From: Nemertoderma westbladi
Taxonomy: Eukaryota > Xenacoelomorpha > Nemertodermatida > Nemertodermatidae
Reading direction: 5' to 3'
DNA length: 64,000 bases
NCBI GenBank assembly: GCA_032718475.1
Contig: JAUCBJ010000468.1
Location: 40,901 to 104,900, forward strand
Shown: piece by piece, positions 49,755 through 60,270 of the stretch
How the letters are laid out: each line of letters opens with the position of its first letter
Position numbering within the stretch: position 1 is the stretch's first letter
Notes under the pieces: model-generated
Databases searched by the model: none
What the model was told of the DNA's origin: nothing
Seen by the model: only the letters and a program-made list of their open reading frames with translations
Position numbers and translations under genes: made by a program

Positions 49755-49989
49755 GAGTACAAAACAAAGACCCAAGACTTTACTGCCTGTTCTGTACAAA
49801 ACAAAGAGGTGAAGTCGCGTTAGGTCCATAAGAGCAATAAGTCCCATTGCTATTTAAAGGAGCAGGTTTGTAAAGGAACACGTTACTGAGGCGTGTTGGG
49901 GGAACCAAAACAATAAACGAAAGTTAACACATGTTAGATGATTATGCAGGTCTTTATAATTGGATGTTGAGTCTTTGTTTTGTACTCAC
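49755..49989. mobile_element. Second MITE in right palindrome arm
   Basis: Inverted ends around GAGTACAAAACAAAGAC; TGTATCTGCC occurs just outside both ends, a likely target duplication. The left arm has uninterrupted sequence at the matching place (48500-48530). Confidence 0.65.
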
Positions 49990-50465
49990 TCTGTATCTGC
50001 CTACAAAACAAACATCAACATCATTGCATTGAGTTGTGCAAATTCAAGTCATGTACCAACAGGAAGGAGGCGAAATTTGAATGAACTGAAGCTGTTGACG
50101 TGATTTTTGACTAACATATTTGCACTACTTGTTTTATTTCTACCCCAGGTGACACTTTAAAAATTAACAAAAAATTTCACGAATGTAATATTGCAGTTCT
50201 ATAATCGCTTTCAGCATCCAAAAAAACCGCTATATATCGCAAATAAATTAATTTTAGTGAATTATGAAAACTATTGAAAATCTTAGTACGAAAGTACTGG
50301 AGATGGGTGCCAGAAAGGGAGCACAGCACGAAAACTAACATGGCCATGTAAATGGCGTTTGCGCTGTTGGATAACCCATTAAATTTTAGGAAAAGTCACG
50401 AAATCTCGGTTTTCCAAACAAACCCTTACTCAAAGATACAGACTAATTACAAAATTAAGCCGGGC

Positions 50466-51334
50466 GCGTATTCCCAATCCTTACACTACTAGGACCACCT
50501 CTTGCATTAACACCTGGGATTGGTTAACGAGTTATTATTTGATTGGACGTTGAAATCATGTAAGGAATGGAAAGAGGGGTCGAACTAGTGTAAGGTTTTT
50601 ATAAAGTGCTCCAAACGCTCCAAATAAAATAAACTCTTTAAACCTCTAGATGTCTAGATGGCGCGCTAGTGCAGTTCGATGCACGCGAATAGCAGACGGA
50701 CTACTCATAAGCAATTACTACTGTACAATACTATAATCGGCCTGCTGCATTGAAACTGCACATTGAGATGCTATGCCAGCTTGGCAAAAGTATTTTGCCA
50801 CAACCATGCAATCCGCAATCGGCAAGCCAAATGCAGCGTACATTAAGAATTTTATGCCGGCTTATCAACAAAGTTGCACCGCCACAATTCCCTACCCCCC
50901 ATGTCTTTCGCGAGATTAGCTGCATCTTCAAGGCCAGGCGTCTTTAGGAGGCGTCTTAAGAAAGTCATGGGCTGTCCATCATGCTTATTTTCTCTATGGG
51001 GCTGCCAAGGCACAATATTGTGCGCAGTGTGGTCCTTATGTGTGGGGGCAGCTCATGCAGCCCTGTATAAACCATAACCCAATGTTCTACTGCCTAGAAT
51101 AATATCAAATGTTAAGTCTACTCATCTATTACTGTTGGTGTAATAACCCTTACATAATTTCACCCAATTTCTCCATTCCTTACAGCGTTTGGAACACGTA
51201 CTTTGGGTCTACTGTACCTGCAAACTGAGTATAAAACTCTTACACTAGTTCGACCCCTATCTCCATTCCTTACATGATTTTTTTCCTACTAGTGTAAGGT
51301 TTGGGAATACCCCCCCCCCCCCCCCCCCCCCCCC
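50466..51334. mobile_element. Fold-back element holding a LINE A piece
   Basis: Inverted segments GTATTCCCAAxCCTTACACTA (50467) and TAGTGTAAGGTTTGGGAATAC (51289-51309), with a second inner pair around GGGGTCGAACTAGTGTAAGG (50577) and its complement (51230). It ends in a run of 25 C at 51310-51334. Between the arms lies an inverted LINE A fragment. Confidence 0.6.
50760..51035 (-). mobile_element. LINE A 3' fragment, minus strand
   Basis: Read on the minus strand it matches the 3' end of LINE A: GACAGCCCATGACTTTCTTA, then a GGGAATTGTGGCGGTGCAAC segment and AAGCCGGCA. It is more diverged than the copies at 1 and 63200 and lacks the TAG tail. Confidence 0.7.
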
Positions 51335-52443
51335 AAAGAATACAGAGGATTTAGTATTCAAAAATTTCATTATCGAAGGAATCATCTTTGCAGAAATCAT
51401 CTAGGAACAATTGTGATAAATATATAAATTGAAGTGAATATACTAAAAGAACTAACCTCTCTTTTGTGGTAGGTTTCAAGTCATTTGTTTGTGTCTTATC
51501 TGAGTCATCTTCAATTGCATCTGTATAGGTAGTCATGGTAACCTGTGAAGGAGTATTATCTGAAATGCCATTTAGATGTCACTTGTCGTTTTAAAGTGAT
51601 TTGTAGTCACATCTTGGTTTATTGTTTATTGATTATTGAAATGGTTTTAGGTATTCATTAGAAGTGAAGATCAGCTCTACCACGGAGAACTCGACGAGCG
51701 CACCAAATAAAATATACAATACAATAAAATAAAATACATATTATACTTAAAAAATGTTAATTTGATTGATTGTAATTCTGTTTAAAGAGAAATATCGGAT
51801 AAAAAAGAAGGTTGATTGAAATTGTTTTAATTACAATTCAATCTTAATAGAGAGTTCGACTGGACGCTGTTCGACTTGGTTGTATTTTATTGGCATAAAT
51901 ATTGTTATATAAAGTCATTATTTTGAAACAGAGTGGAATGAGATTAAATTGATGAAAAATACAAATATTTCAAACATGGGTATATCTTTGGAACCATATA
52001 TCACCGCTATAACAAAATAGGTTTAACTCTCAGTATACCAAAATTTTCCAAAACTAATATTCAATAAAATGTGGCAATTTGTTTTTAAAATAATTATATT
52101 GTTCTAGAATGGTAGCTATTTTTCTAAAACATGAAAGTTTTCATTTAGCAGCGTTCCCATGGTAACAATAGTTATATTCCAGAATGTGATGTCACATTTA
52201 GAATTGTTAGACCAGTAGCTATCTTTTTCAAAAGATGCGATGAATTTATATTGAGTTATTAGAATACTACAGCATGTTTGTTGTTTTACCATTTCCATGA
52301 CAACCGGTGATAACACCAAGTCAGCTACCGATTCAGATTTGTTATCATATCAAAATGAATGGCCAGAAGCTAGGTCTTCCCAAAAATATAAGTTCCGGGT
52401 GGTTACCAAAAAGTATCCCCTATGCTCTCTGGCCCATGGACTA

Positions 52444-54385
52444 ATTGTCCAATTGAATTACATAACAAATATTATATTAATGCAATATTAACAAATTTAT
52501 TTATGTGCCACAATAAAAGTTGTTATGCATTATGCATCTTTTATGCATTTCTCACTTATGTTATAACATTTATTTAAGTTCTTTTAAGTTTATTATTAGT
52601 GTTGTAAACATTAAACAATATTTATTTAAAATATAATGAATTTTATGAAGAATTAGAAGCTATCGGGTTTCCAGATGAAGTCATTGGTGATATAATTAAT
52701 AATTAATCACGGATCATTAATGTTTACCTAATTTCAAATTCAGTAAGTTGTCTGTAGGGCTGTAGGGCATACATATGTCTGACACACCACTGGGAAGCAT
52801 CTCTGACCATCTCCACAATGCAGCACCTCCTAAGTTCGCGATCTGCCATGTAAATTAAATACCCTGCCCTATCCAGACCAGTGTTATCGCTTACGTTCGA
52901 TTACGGATACACTCGCCAACCGAATGCCATGATATACGTTCAAGCACAGGATGATCAGTTGCAATCAGCGCATTATGTATCTCAGATTTACTGGCAAAGT
53001 AAATTAAATTCAGTATCAGTACCACTCATGCGGTATTGACTATATTGTTAGCATTTGTTGATTTACATCAAGATTGATGGGACCAATGCAACGTTTCCCA
53101 AGAAGTATAGGGTCTGGTTGGAGAGGCATCATCCTTAACACTATGAACCCATCATATCATTATTGTGTATGAGGCTTATTATGAGTAGGGTTATTATGTA
53201 CTTTCACAAGTTACAGCACAGCACAGCACAGGAGTCAAATACATGAGTGCCTTGCCATTACCTATTCAAAGACAAGCCTTGTACTCATATCCATTATCCA
53301 TTATCCCAAGTAGCAGAAATGATTCACACCATTATTATCTATTCTTATCCATTCTAATGTTAACTATTTATAATTCAACCAATTATAAGCTGCCTGCTCC
53401 TATGAGCACCCCCCCCCCCCCCCCCTCCCCCCTCTAGTGATACATCTTATAGTCTTCTGATGCCTTACTTGGGTCGTGAATGGGTATGTCAGTCCATGAG
53501 ATCTTTTTTCTATGACATTTTTTTTAATGAATGGACACTGTCATTGGATGCATCGCCCACAGCAATCACAAACGGTATACATCGTGCAGTAATCCATTTC
53601 GTCACTCAAGAGTGCAACATTTCTCTTAGAATTTAATGGTGAATTTTACCTTCAAACCGGGGTTCTTCAAAGCAGACCGACCAGTCATGCTGTGTGGAAG
53701 AAGACTTATGCACAGCCAACTGCACTGTCTAGTTAGAAATGAGTCTGTTATTGGTTTTGCACACAGGCTGTGTGACACAGCAATAAAATGTTCAGTTGTA
53801 AAACCCCCACCATTGAAAATTGTTAAGGAATTCCTATGGTTCCTCCGAAATAGGATTTTAACGATACAGGATTTATGACCACCACCATATAATGCAGTCT
53901 CTTCTGAAACTATATGCTACCAAGGAACAGTTCAAATTATGCAGCATTTGGATTACATGCATGTGTGTTATATGTACTGGAGTTTTATGTTAACAAAGAA
54001 CATTAGAAACTTATTTCTTATTTCAGAACCTGAACTTATTTCAGAAGCAATGCAATTTTATTAACAAGCCGACATAACATTCTCCATATGTATAAAGCAG
54101 CCACAATTCAGCATACTGATAAATTATGGACATATGTTCCACCCAAAAATATTTCATTAGCAAAGATGACATCCTGGAAAATTCCTGTATTTCGGTAGAG
54201 AATATTGCTGAAAAGCCAAGGCATATTTGAACTGATAGGCAACAAGATAATGATTACGATTGGTTAATTTATAGCTACATATAATTACTATTAGTACATT
54301 TATTATGATTAGTACATTTATTATGATTAAATCTATTTGAATCCACACAATTCTGAAGAGGTAAATTCAGATAATTTATATTTCC
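52444..54385. other. Intron sequence without identified features
   Basis: Apart from a C run at 53409-53425 and an AT-rich segment near 54240-54340 with a short repeat (TTAGTACATTTATTATGA twice), nothing stands out. Frames of 60-80 codons here show no domain. Confidence 0.4.
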
Positions 54386-54389
54386 TTAA

Positions 54390-57300
54390 GGGGGGACATC
54401 ACACCTTGAAGTGTACTTTGTGTGTCCGAACTTACATCACATGTAACTTTTGAATGGCTCTACACCTGGCAACAATTTATGGTTCATTTTAATAACAAAA
54501 CACTAAATTTAAAAAAAAAAAAATTTTTTTCACCTAATTATGATAATTAGATGTTAATGAGCCGTCTTAATTAGCATAATGTATTATAAACCAGTTAAAA
54601 ATATAATTCACTACTACTACTGTATTTTTAAACGAATTTCGTAAATTCCTTTTACATTAGTTTTATAATTTCATGGACTGTTATTTGAATTACCAAAATT
54701 TTTTTTTTCACTCTGGGTACAAAGATATGACGTCATCAAGTCTCAAAGATTCAATTTTTCGTTTTTTACTGACAAAAAAGCTTATAACTTTGTATCAACG
54801 TCAAATATCAAAATTTTGGTAATTCATATTAAAGCTTGAATGTTTGGCTACAAGATGCCGAAAACAGAATCAAAATCCATCCAGCGGTTCAAAAGTAGTA
54901 GCAACAAACGTGCAAAAAAATTATTTTTTTGAAAATCTGAGAAAAACGGCTTTAATTAAAAATTTTTTTAAATTACAAACAAAGTTGTAGAGTCAGTCTG
55001 TCTGTTTGTATGATATTTGTTTCTAACTTCTAACTCGAGTACCACAAAACGAATGATGCTGAAACTTCGCATGGAGACACATATCGCCCTGAAATCAAAC
55101 CAGTATGCAATAATTTTTTTATTTATTTATAACTAATATAGTTATAATTAAAAAGGTAATAAATTTCGCTATTTAAGAAAACTATTGGTCCTATGGGAAA
55201 ATGATGAATTTGAAAGTTGTAGAGAAACATCAACTTAGAGAAAGGGTGAATTAAAATTTTGTTGCAAAGCCCGTGTTTCTGAGCTATAGTAAATAAAAAA
55301 AATTCAAATTAGTGGGGGCCTTCGCGCAGCACGTCTTTTGCAAAATAAATGTATAGTTGCAGTGCAGGATTCGCGGTTAGTATGATAATAATTGCAATAA
55401 TTATAATGAAGCACAGGGAGAAATATAGAAAAATTGTAAGAATTTGTTCTAAAATAAAATGAAAATATGAAAAATGTTCTAAACGAAATCAGAATTAATT
55501 AGAATGCTCCGCCTTGATAAGTGGAAGTGTCCTTGGCAACTTTAGCTTTCTTTGACGGCTTGATTGTAAGACTTTTGGCTACACGTTTTCGATCTCTTTG
55601 TCTACAAGATCGTAAAAGGGCTAGTCCAGGATTTAGATTGATGGCATTGGCTATAATCATTGTGGTTGAAGCACCTCGATTGTGGATCAGGGCTGTATAG
55701 TAAGCATGGAAAGAGAGAGTTGATAGCCCTTGGAACTTGTCCTTTCCAATACGACCCCATAGGCGGCTGTGTATGGATTCGTTCTGGTTTTGGGTCAAAC
55801 CTGGCAGACAACGCTTTATTAGTTCAGGGTCTGTTAACCTATCGTACACCGGCATTATGAACTGGTGCCACTCAGGTTTGATGAAATGTTTGTTCTTATA
55901 GCTGGGGTCCTTCTTCTTGAATTTGCACCAAGTTTCAGGGCAAAACTTATGTTGCTTCCGGGGATCTTTATAGTTCGTGTAGTGATGGATGGCTGCTTTG
56001 ATATCTGTGGTAATGGTTTTTATCAGATTGGTCAGGGCAGAATCGGATAGTTCTTTATAGTTTACATTAGCGACATGGGAAACGATTGTATTCCGGTAAA
56101 AGCTGCTAAGCTTATATATGTTCTTCTGTGTCAAACCACCAACACCTCCAAGTTTTTTAGCTTGCCGAACATTCTCCAGGCCATGAGTAACTCTTTTAGC
56201 AACGTAATTGATGCATTCAAATTTCTCCACAGGATAATCATCACCATATGGGGCATTGTCTCGCAATGTTGCAAAAACTGAACTATCGCCGTCGCTGAGA
56301 AGCTCTTTGTATCTCAACTTATGGTATTGGATTGAACGGCCCCACATTTGTTGAGCTGCGAATGTCTCCATAGCTGCACTAGTACCGGTGAAGTTTACTG
56401 AACAGTTATGCTGTGGAACTTTCTTTGAACTGCCAAATTGACGGCAAGTATAGCATGACTTGGAGACCACAAATGTGTCGAGTACAGCACCAGATAGTGT
56501 AGACATGACGTAAGCAACACAGTAGAGGGAAGTATGGCCACGCTTTTGCCATGTTGCATCGAAAGTAACTGCAACATTATATATAGTGGCTGGTGTTGAA
56601 AATTCGTCATCAGCAGCCATTAGTAACCAGAGCTTCCGGCCCTCATTATTGCTGTTACCAATAGATAACCTTTTCGTTGCATCAGCTACAGTACGAACCA
56701 GAACCCTCCAGCGACTATCATGGACTGGTTTTAGACACTCCATAACTTCCGAGAATATTGTAGCATAATTACGGGTACCCCCCATAATTAGGAAAGTCAA
56801 TACAGAACGCAAATTAATGATGCGAGCTGAATCATTAGAATTGTTAGCTGTCGCATTTTCAAAGTTGTATGCCAGTTTACAGTGATGACAGCGCAGATGT
56901 AGTGAAAAATAAAACCCACGAGTTAGCACTGGCTCGATTAATAAGTTTCCTTGACAGTTATGGGAATGAACTGCCACAATACAGTTTCTGAATGCCTCAT
57001 ACTCTATGATTCTATTGCCATCATACAGTTTAGAAGTTGGCGCAGACGTATTCTCACCTGTCATTCCCAAACGATCAGTTGTGAAACTACGGTGTTTCTT
57101 CTTTTTGCTAACATTACCGCTGCTACACAAACCGCTATCTACTTTACTTTGCCCCCCAGATGAAGTGGAAATTACAGTATCTTTTCCATTATCGGTAGAA
57201 GAATCTCCTTTCTTGCAAATATCTGCATATCGGGTACCCTTGAATTCCTTGGAACGCGCCTGACGTGACCGGCGGGGCATAACAGTAAACTTTCACAATA

Positions 57301-57809
57301 CAGCAATATAGCAGTATAGGCTAGGCCTACTCTAGCTAGGTTACAAACATACAACAATAAACTTTACTTAATTAATAATCAACAAAACAATAGGGATCTC
57401 TAGCAAACAGTGTAGATTACTGTACAATTAGAAATTTGCTAGGCTTACAGGCTTATATTGTTATATGATTTACACTACAGCAGTTGTGCTGGAATTCATT
57501 TACACTGCACAGGCTGACAGTCTCGATTAACCACTTTAAATTTCCCGCCCTTAAGTAGGCCTACTCTTCATAACCACTGTACTGTATGATATGAAGTTGC
57601 GTAAATGTACAGTACAAATTCATGTAAAAAATGTTAAAATTTGGCCAAAATTTCCAAAAAACGTGTCCGGTTAAACCTGTCTTATCTTAAAAACTATAAA
57701 AGCTAATAAAAAACGGGTTTCGTATTTGGAATCAGCGTAAAATTTTGAACAAAAATATGAAAAAAAAATTTTTTTGAAGAAAAAAAAATTTCAGGTGTGA
57801 TGTCCCCCC
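54390..57809 (-). mobile_element. Complete DNA transposon with TTAA duplications
   Basis: 3420 bp in the S6-L7 intron. Ends are perfect 17-bp inverted repeats GGGGGGACATCACACCT, each abutting TTAA (54386-54389 and 57810-57813). It carries one intact transposase gene on the minus strand. The 1.1 kb between the left end and the gene is AT-rich and includes a copy of the dispersed repeat ending GGGGCCTTCGCGCAGCAC (about 55315). TTAA is the target of Kolobok and piggyBac elements; the transposase is not piggyBac. Confidence 0.92.
55499..57280 (-). CDS. DDE transposase, Mutator-like/Kolobok-like
   Basis: 593 codons, intact. N-terminal 90 residues are basic and Ser-rich with a KKKKHR nuclear-signal-like run (59-64). 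Conserved blocks then follow: CHHC (131-134), FDATWQKRGHTSLY (240-253), SKSCYTC (273-279), SDGDSSVF (329-336), FECINYVAKR (354-363) and TQNQNESIHSRLW (496-508). D241, D330 and E501 are the likely DDE triad. These blocks are those of the large animal family usually named Mutator-like transposase domain proteins (Pfam group 'Mutator', from memory). A basic tail runs from about 560. The Met chosen is the first in frame and lies about 530 bp inside the right TIR. It would cut and paste the surrounding element. Because frame and ends are intact, activity is possible. Confidence 0.88.
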   Translation of the reverse strand: MPRRSRQARSKEFKGTRYADICKKGDSSTDNGKDTVISTSSGGQSKVDSGLCSSGNVSKKKKHRSFTTDRLGMTGENTSAPTSKLYDGNRIIEYEAFRNCIVAVHSHNCQGNLLIEPVLTRGFYFSLHLRCHHCKLAYNFENATANNSNDSARIINLRSVLTFLIMGGTRNYATIFSEVMECLKPVHDSRWRVLVRTVADATKRLSIGNSNNEGRKLWLLMAADDEFSTPATIYNVAVTFDATWQKRGHTSLYCVAYVMSTLSGAVLDTFVVSKSCYTCRQFGSSKKVPQHNCSVNFTGTSAAMETFAAQQMWGRSIQYHKLRYKELLSDGDSSVFATLRDNAPYGDDYPVEKFECINYVAKRVTHGLENVRQAKKLGGVGGLTQKNIYKLSSFYRNTIVSHVANVNYKELSDSALTNLIKTITTDIKAAIHHYTNYKDPRKQHKFCPETWCKFKKKDPSYKNKHFIKPEWHQFIMPVYDRLTDPELIKRCLPGLTQNQNESIHSRLWGRIGKDKFQGLSTLSFHAYYTALIHNRGASTTMIIANAINLNPGLALLRSCRQRDRKRVAKSLTIKPSKKAKVAKDTSTYQGGAF

Positions 57810-57945
57810 TTAATCCGTTTATTATATCTTTTTCAGACAATTACCAATCTATGCTCTCTGTAATAAGCCAAAAAATGGATAGGATTATTTAGATAATAAT
57901 AATGATATACATCGTATAATAGATTTAATAATTAAATAATTACAG

Positions 57946-58083
57946 AATTGTGTCCAGGAGACCCCTTTATTGACGATAACGCCCAATATTTCTGTGATTA
58001 TCGATGTCGTCCGATATTTGATGATCACAGATGTGATGGAGCCTTTCATTGTGGAAATAATCAAGATGAAATGTGCTGCGACT
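57946..58083 (+). CDS. Mosaic gene exon L7 (LDLa-like)
   Basis: 138 nt: LCPGDPFIDDNAQYFCDYRC, then RPIFDDHRCDGAFHC and GNNQDEMCCDC. Closest to L6. Its first codon is Leu where others have Met. Donor GTAAGT. Confidence 0.85.
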
Positions 58084-58586
58084 GTAAGTAGAAGACATCC
58101 AGTATATCAAGTATATAGTAGACCTACCATCATTATTGTCGTATATACGCTGGTCTATGTAAAACTAGAATGATCTATCAGGTTGGGTGGTAAATGTGGT
58201 CTCCATAGTAATGAAGTATTATTTTATTTGTTCAGTAGGATACTACTTATTAGCTTCTTAATTGTATCATAAAAGTAATAAATATAATTAATTTATATAT
58301 GTGTTTAATATATATAGAATGTATAAATTGTGTAATTTAGTTTAATTTAAAATGTAATTTAAACAGGAATTCGGATGATCAATTCAATTTGTGGCAAATT
58401 CATTCTTTCGCTCCATTTGCCATAGAAGCTTTAAATTTTTATTACTTAATAAAAATAATAAATAAAATAACTTTTACTTAATAATTTGTTATATATTTAT
58501 TTTCAACTTATTGATTCTGTGCTTTACTTTAGCATATCAGTTAAGTGATTTATCTAAAACTGTTTTTTTTGGTACATTACTTATAG

Positions 58587-58646
58587 GTGATACTACAACT
58601 ACTTATCCAACAACCACCTCAATAATACCGACAACAACTGGTGCAT
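58587..58646 (+). CDS. Mosaic gene exon P7, short Thr-rich
   Basis: 60 nt after acceptor TTATAG: DTTTTYPTTTSIIPTTTGA, ending in T before GTAAGA. It keeps phase 1 on both sides and the Cys at its start but has no TTTNPPP units. It may be the unexpanded ancestral form of the stalk. The alternative donor GTGCAT six bases earlier is weaker. No S exon follows; AG followed by GTGAACCGGATGTTTAG at 60850 could be a terminal exon (CEPDV-stop) but this is weak. Confidence 0.6.
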
Positions 58647-58889
58647 GTAAGAATAATGTATTCTAGTGTATATTTTCGGCTAATTGATTTTATCATATGT
58701 TCTCACTTTTTTCGAGTAATTGCGATGGTGATTGGTTATCAGTTTATTATAACATAAAGTTCGGTAAACGACACGTAACAGGTCTGGTGCATTAGTGCTG
58801 CAGAACTGTAATTATTAGTTACCGAACAGTTAAATTATATATTTTATAGCATTATTTAGTTATTCTGCTATAGTTAATACACACACAAT

Positions 58890-60262
58890 GGCGCAGTGGC
58901 GGTACGGCTAATGTCGCGTTACGGAAAGTCGCGTTACGGAAAGTCGCGTTAGGGCTAATTTTCAGAGTAGCCGTAACACGACTTTGAAAGTCGCGGTACG
59001 GCTACTCAAAAAGTCGCGTTACGGCTAATTTTCAGAGTAGCCGTAACACGACTTTGAAAGTCGCGGTACGGCTACTCAAAAAGTCGCGCGCGTTACGGCT
59101 AATTTTCAGAGTAGCCGTAACACGACTTTGAAAGTCGCGGTACGGCTACTCAAAAAGTCGCGTTACGGCTAATTGTCGCGTTACGGCTAATCTATTGTCT
59201 TGGTTTTACATAGGGAATCATTATCAATAATATTCTATGGTGTTTACGTACTGATGAGAAAGGTTCGAAAAATTTAATGTAATAATGTTTTACAGCATGG
59301 GAGTATCCAGGGGGGGGGGGGGGGGGGGGATTTTTAACTAAAAAAACTTAATTTATTAATTATTGTATTATTTTTGTTGTATTGAGTACCACACAGTACA
59401 CAGTACCATATAGGTAAATTGGTTGAAAGTATATCATCAGTATTTTGCCGAAATATTGCAATAAATATATTTTTATTTGAATATAATTGCCGAAATATAT
59501 TTGAATTTATCATCATAATAATCAAATCAAAAGTATCTAAAACTAAAGCTCTTGAATTAGCCAGTAATCGCCCGCGTAAGGCATTTGGTTCGGTGGTGGG
59601 TGGGTTGGAATGGTTCGGCGACGGAGGGGTGGTCGGGGTTGGGTTGGGAAGAAATAGTTCGGCCGCGAAGGGGTGGTTCACTACACCAACATGCCAATCG
59701 GGATCACCACCCCCTCCCAATGCAGCTGGACTTTCAACTGGGTGATCGGCGGCTGGAAGGACGGCCATTGCCTGCTTGTCAGTCCCCAAACAGAACGCCA
59801 TATGGTCTAGGTAGCGAGCCAGGCGTTGGTTAACAACATCGATATGAAGTAGTGGAATATGTTCCACAAAACCATTCATTGCTTCTTCGCTGCTATTATT
59901 GGCTGTATTCGGTACCTGTGCTTGAGGCTGTGACTAAGAATACCATAGAATACAATATTATATTGAATGTGAGGTTGTCGAAGAACATACAGTATGAAAG
60001 ATGGTAAAATCCCCCCCCCCCCCCCCCCCCCCCCGGAGACTCCCATGCTGTAAAACATTATTACATTACATTTTTCGGACCTCATCTGCACGTAAACACC
60101 ATAGAATAATATTGATAATGATTCCCTATGTAAAACCAAGACAATAGATTAGCCGTAACGCGACTTTAGATGTAGCCGTAACGCGACTTTTGAAAGTCGC
60201 GTTACGGCTAATCTCTCAAAAAATTAGCCGTAACGCGACATTAGCCGTAACGCGACGACACC
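58890..60262. mobile_element. Fold-back transposon with 8-bp duplications
   Basis: 1373 bp. Arms contain GGCTAATGTCGCGTTACGG near the ends, and CACACAAT is duplicated outside (58882-58889, 60263-60270). The left arm is expanded into three tandem copies of a unit of about 70 bp made of GTCGCGTTACGGCTA and its complement; the right arm has fewer. Inner arms continue through GTCTTGGTTTTACATAGGG to homopolymer tracts: G at 59310-59329 facing C at 60011-60034. Confidence 0.88.
59334..59879 (-). CDS. Unrecognised frame inside fold-back element
   Basis: 181 codons. The first about 115 residues come from a GC-richer block (59565-59880) unlike the AT-rich surroundings: NGFVEHIPLLHIDVVNQRLA, RYLDHMAFCLGTDKQAMAVL, then a Pro/Asn-rich segment. 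The remainder is AT-rich low-complexity translation. Upstream, an in-phase stretch SQPQAQVPNTANNSSEEA follows a TTTCTTAG that could be a splice acceptor. It may be a captured host exon. No family recognised. Confidence 0.3.
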   Translation of the reverse strand: MNGFVEHIPLLHIDVVNQRLARYLDHMAFCLGTDKQAMAVLPAADHPVESPAALGGGGDPDWHVGVVNHPFAAELFLPNPTPTTPPSPNHSNPPTTEPNALRGRLLANSRALVLDTFDLIIMMINSNIFRQLYSNKNIFIAIFRQNTDDILSTNLPIWYCVLCGTQYNKNNTIINKLSFFS

Positions 60263-60270
60263 CACACAAT

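Larger units (their letters stand above)
47411..52443. mobile_element. 5-kb imperfect palindrome in S6-L7 intron
   Basis: Arms begin TAGTCCATGGGCCAG and end with its complement CTGGCCCATGGACTA. Collinear inverted matches continue inward: 47411-48250 with 51340-52443, 48420-48600 with 49690-50100 (interrupted), 48605-48800 with 49320-49500. The centre (about 48950-49300) holds a G run at 48991-49012. The right arm is longer because it took up at least three nested insertions. Each arm holds mirrored short coding-like segments. Whether it is one giant fold-back transposon or an inverted duplication is open. Confidence 0.75.

Noticed and set aside
54390-57809. TTAA element considered as piggyBac
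   Set aside because: TTAA flanks fit, but the transposase shows Mutator-like DDE blocks and no piggyBac motifs.
42216-60139. Small frames spanning poly(G) or poly(C) runs (Gly- or Pro-rich)
   Set aside because: Created by homopolymers next to fold-back elements, with no conserved sequence on either side.
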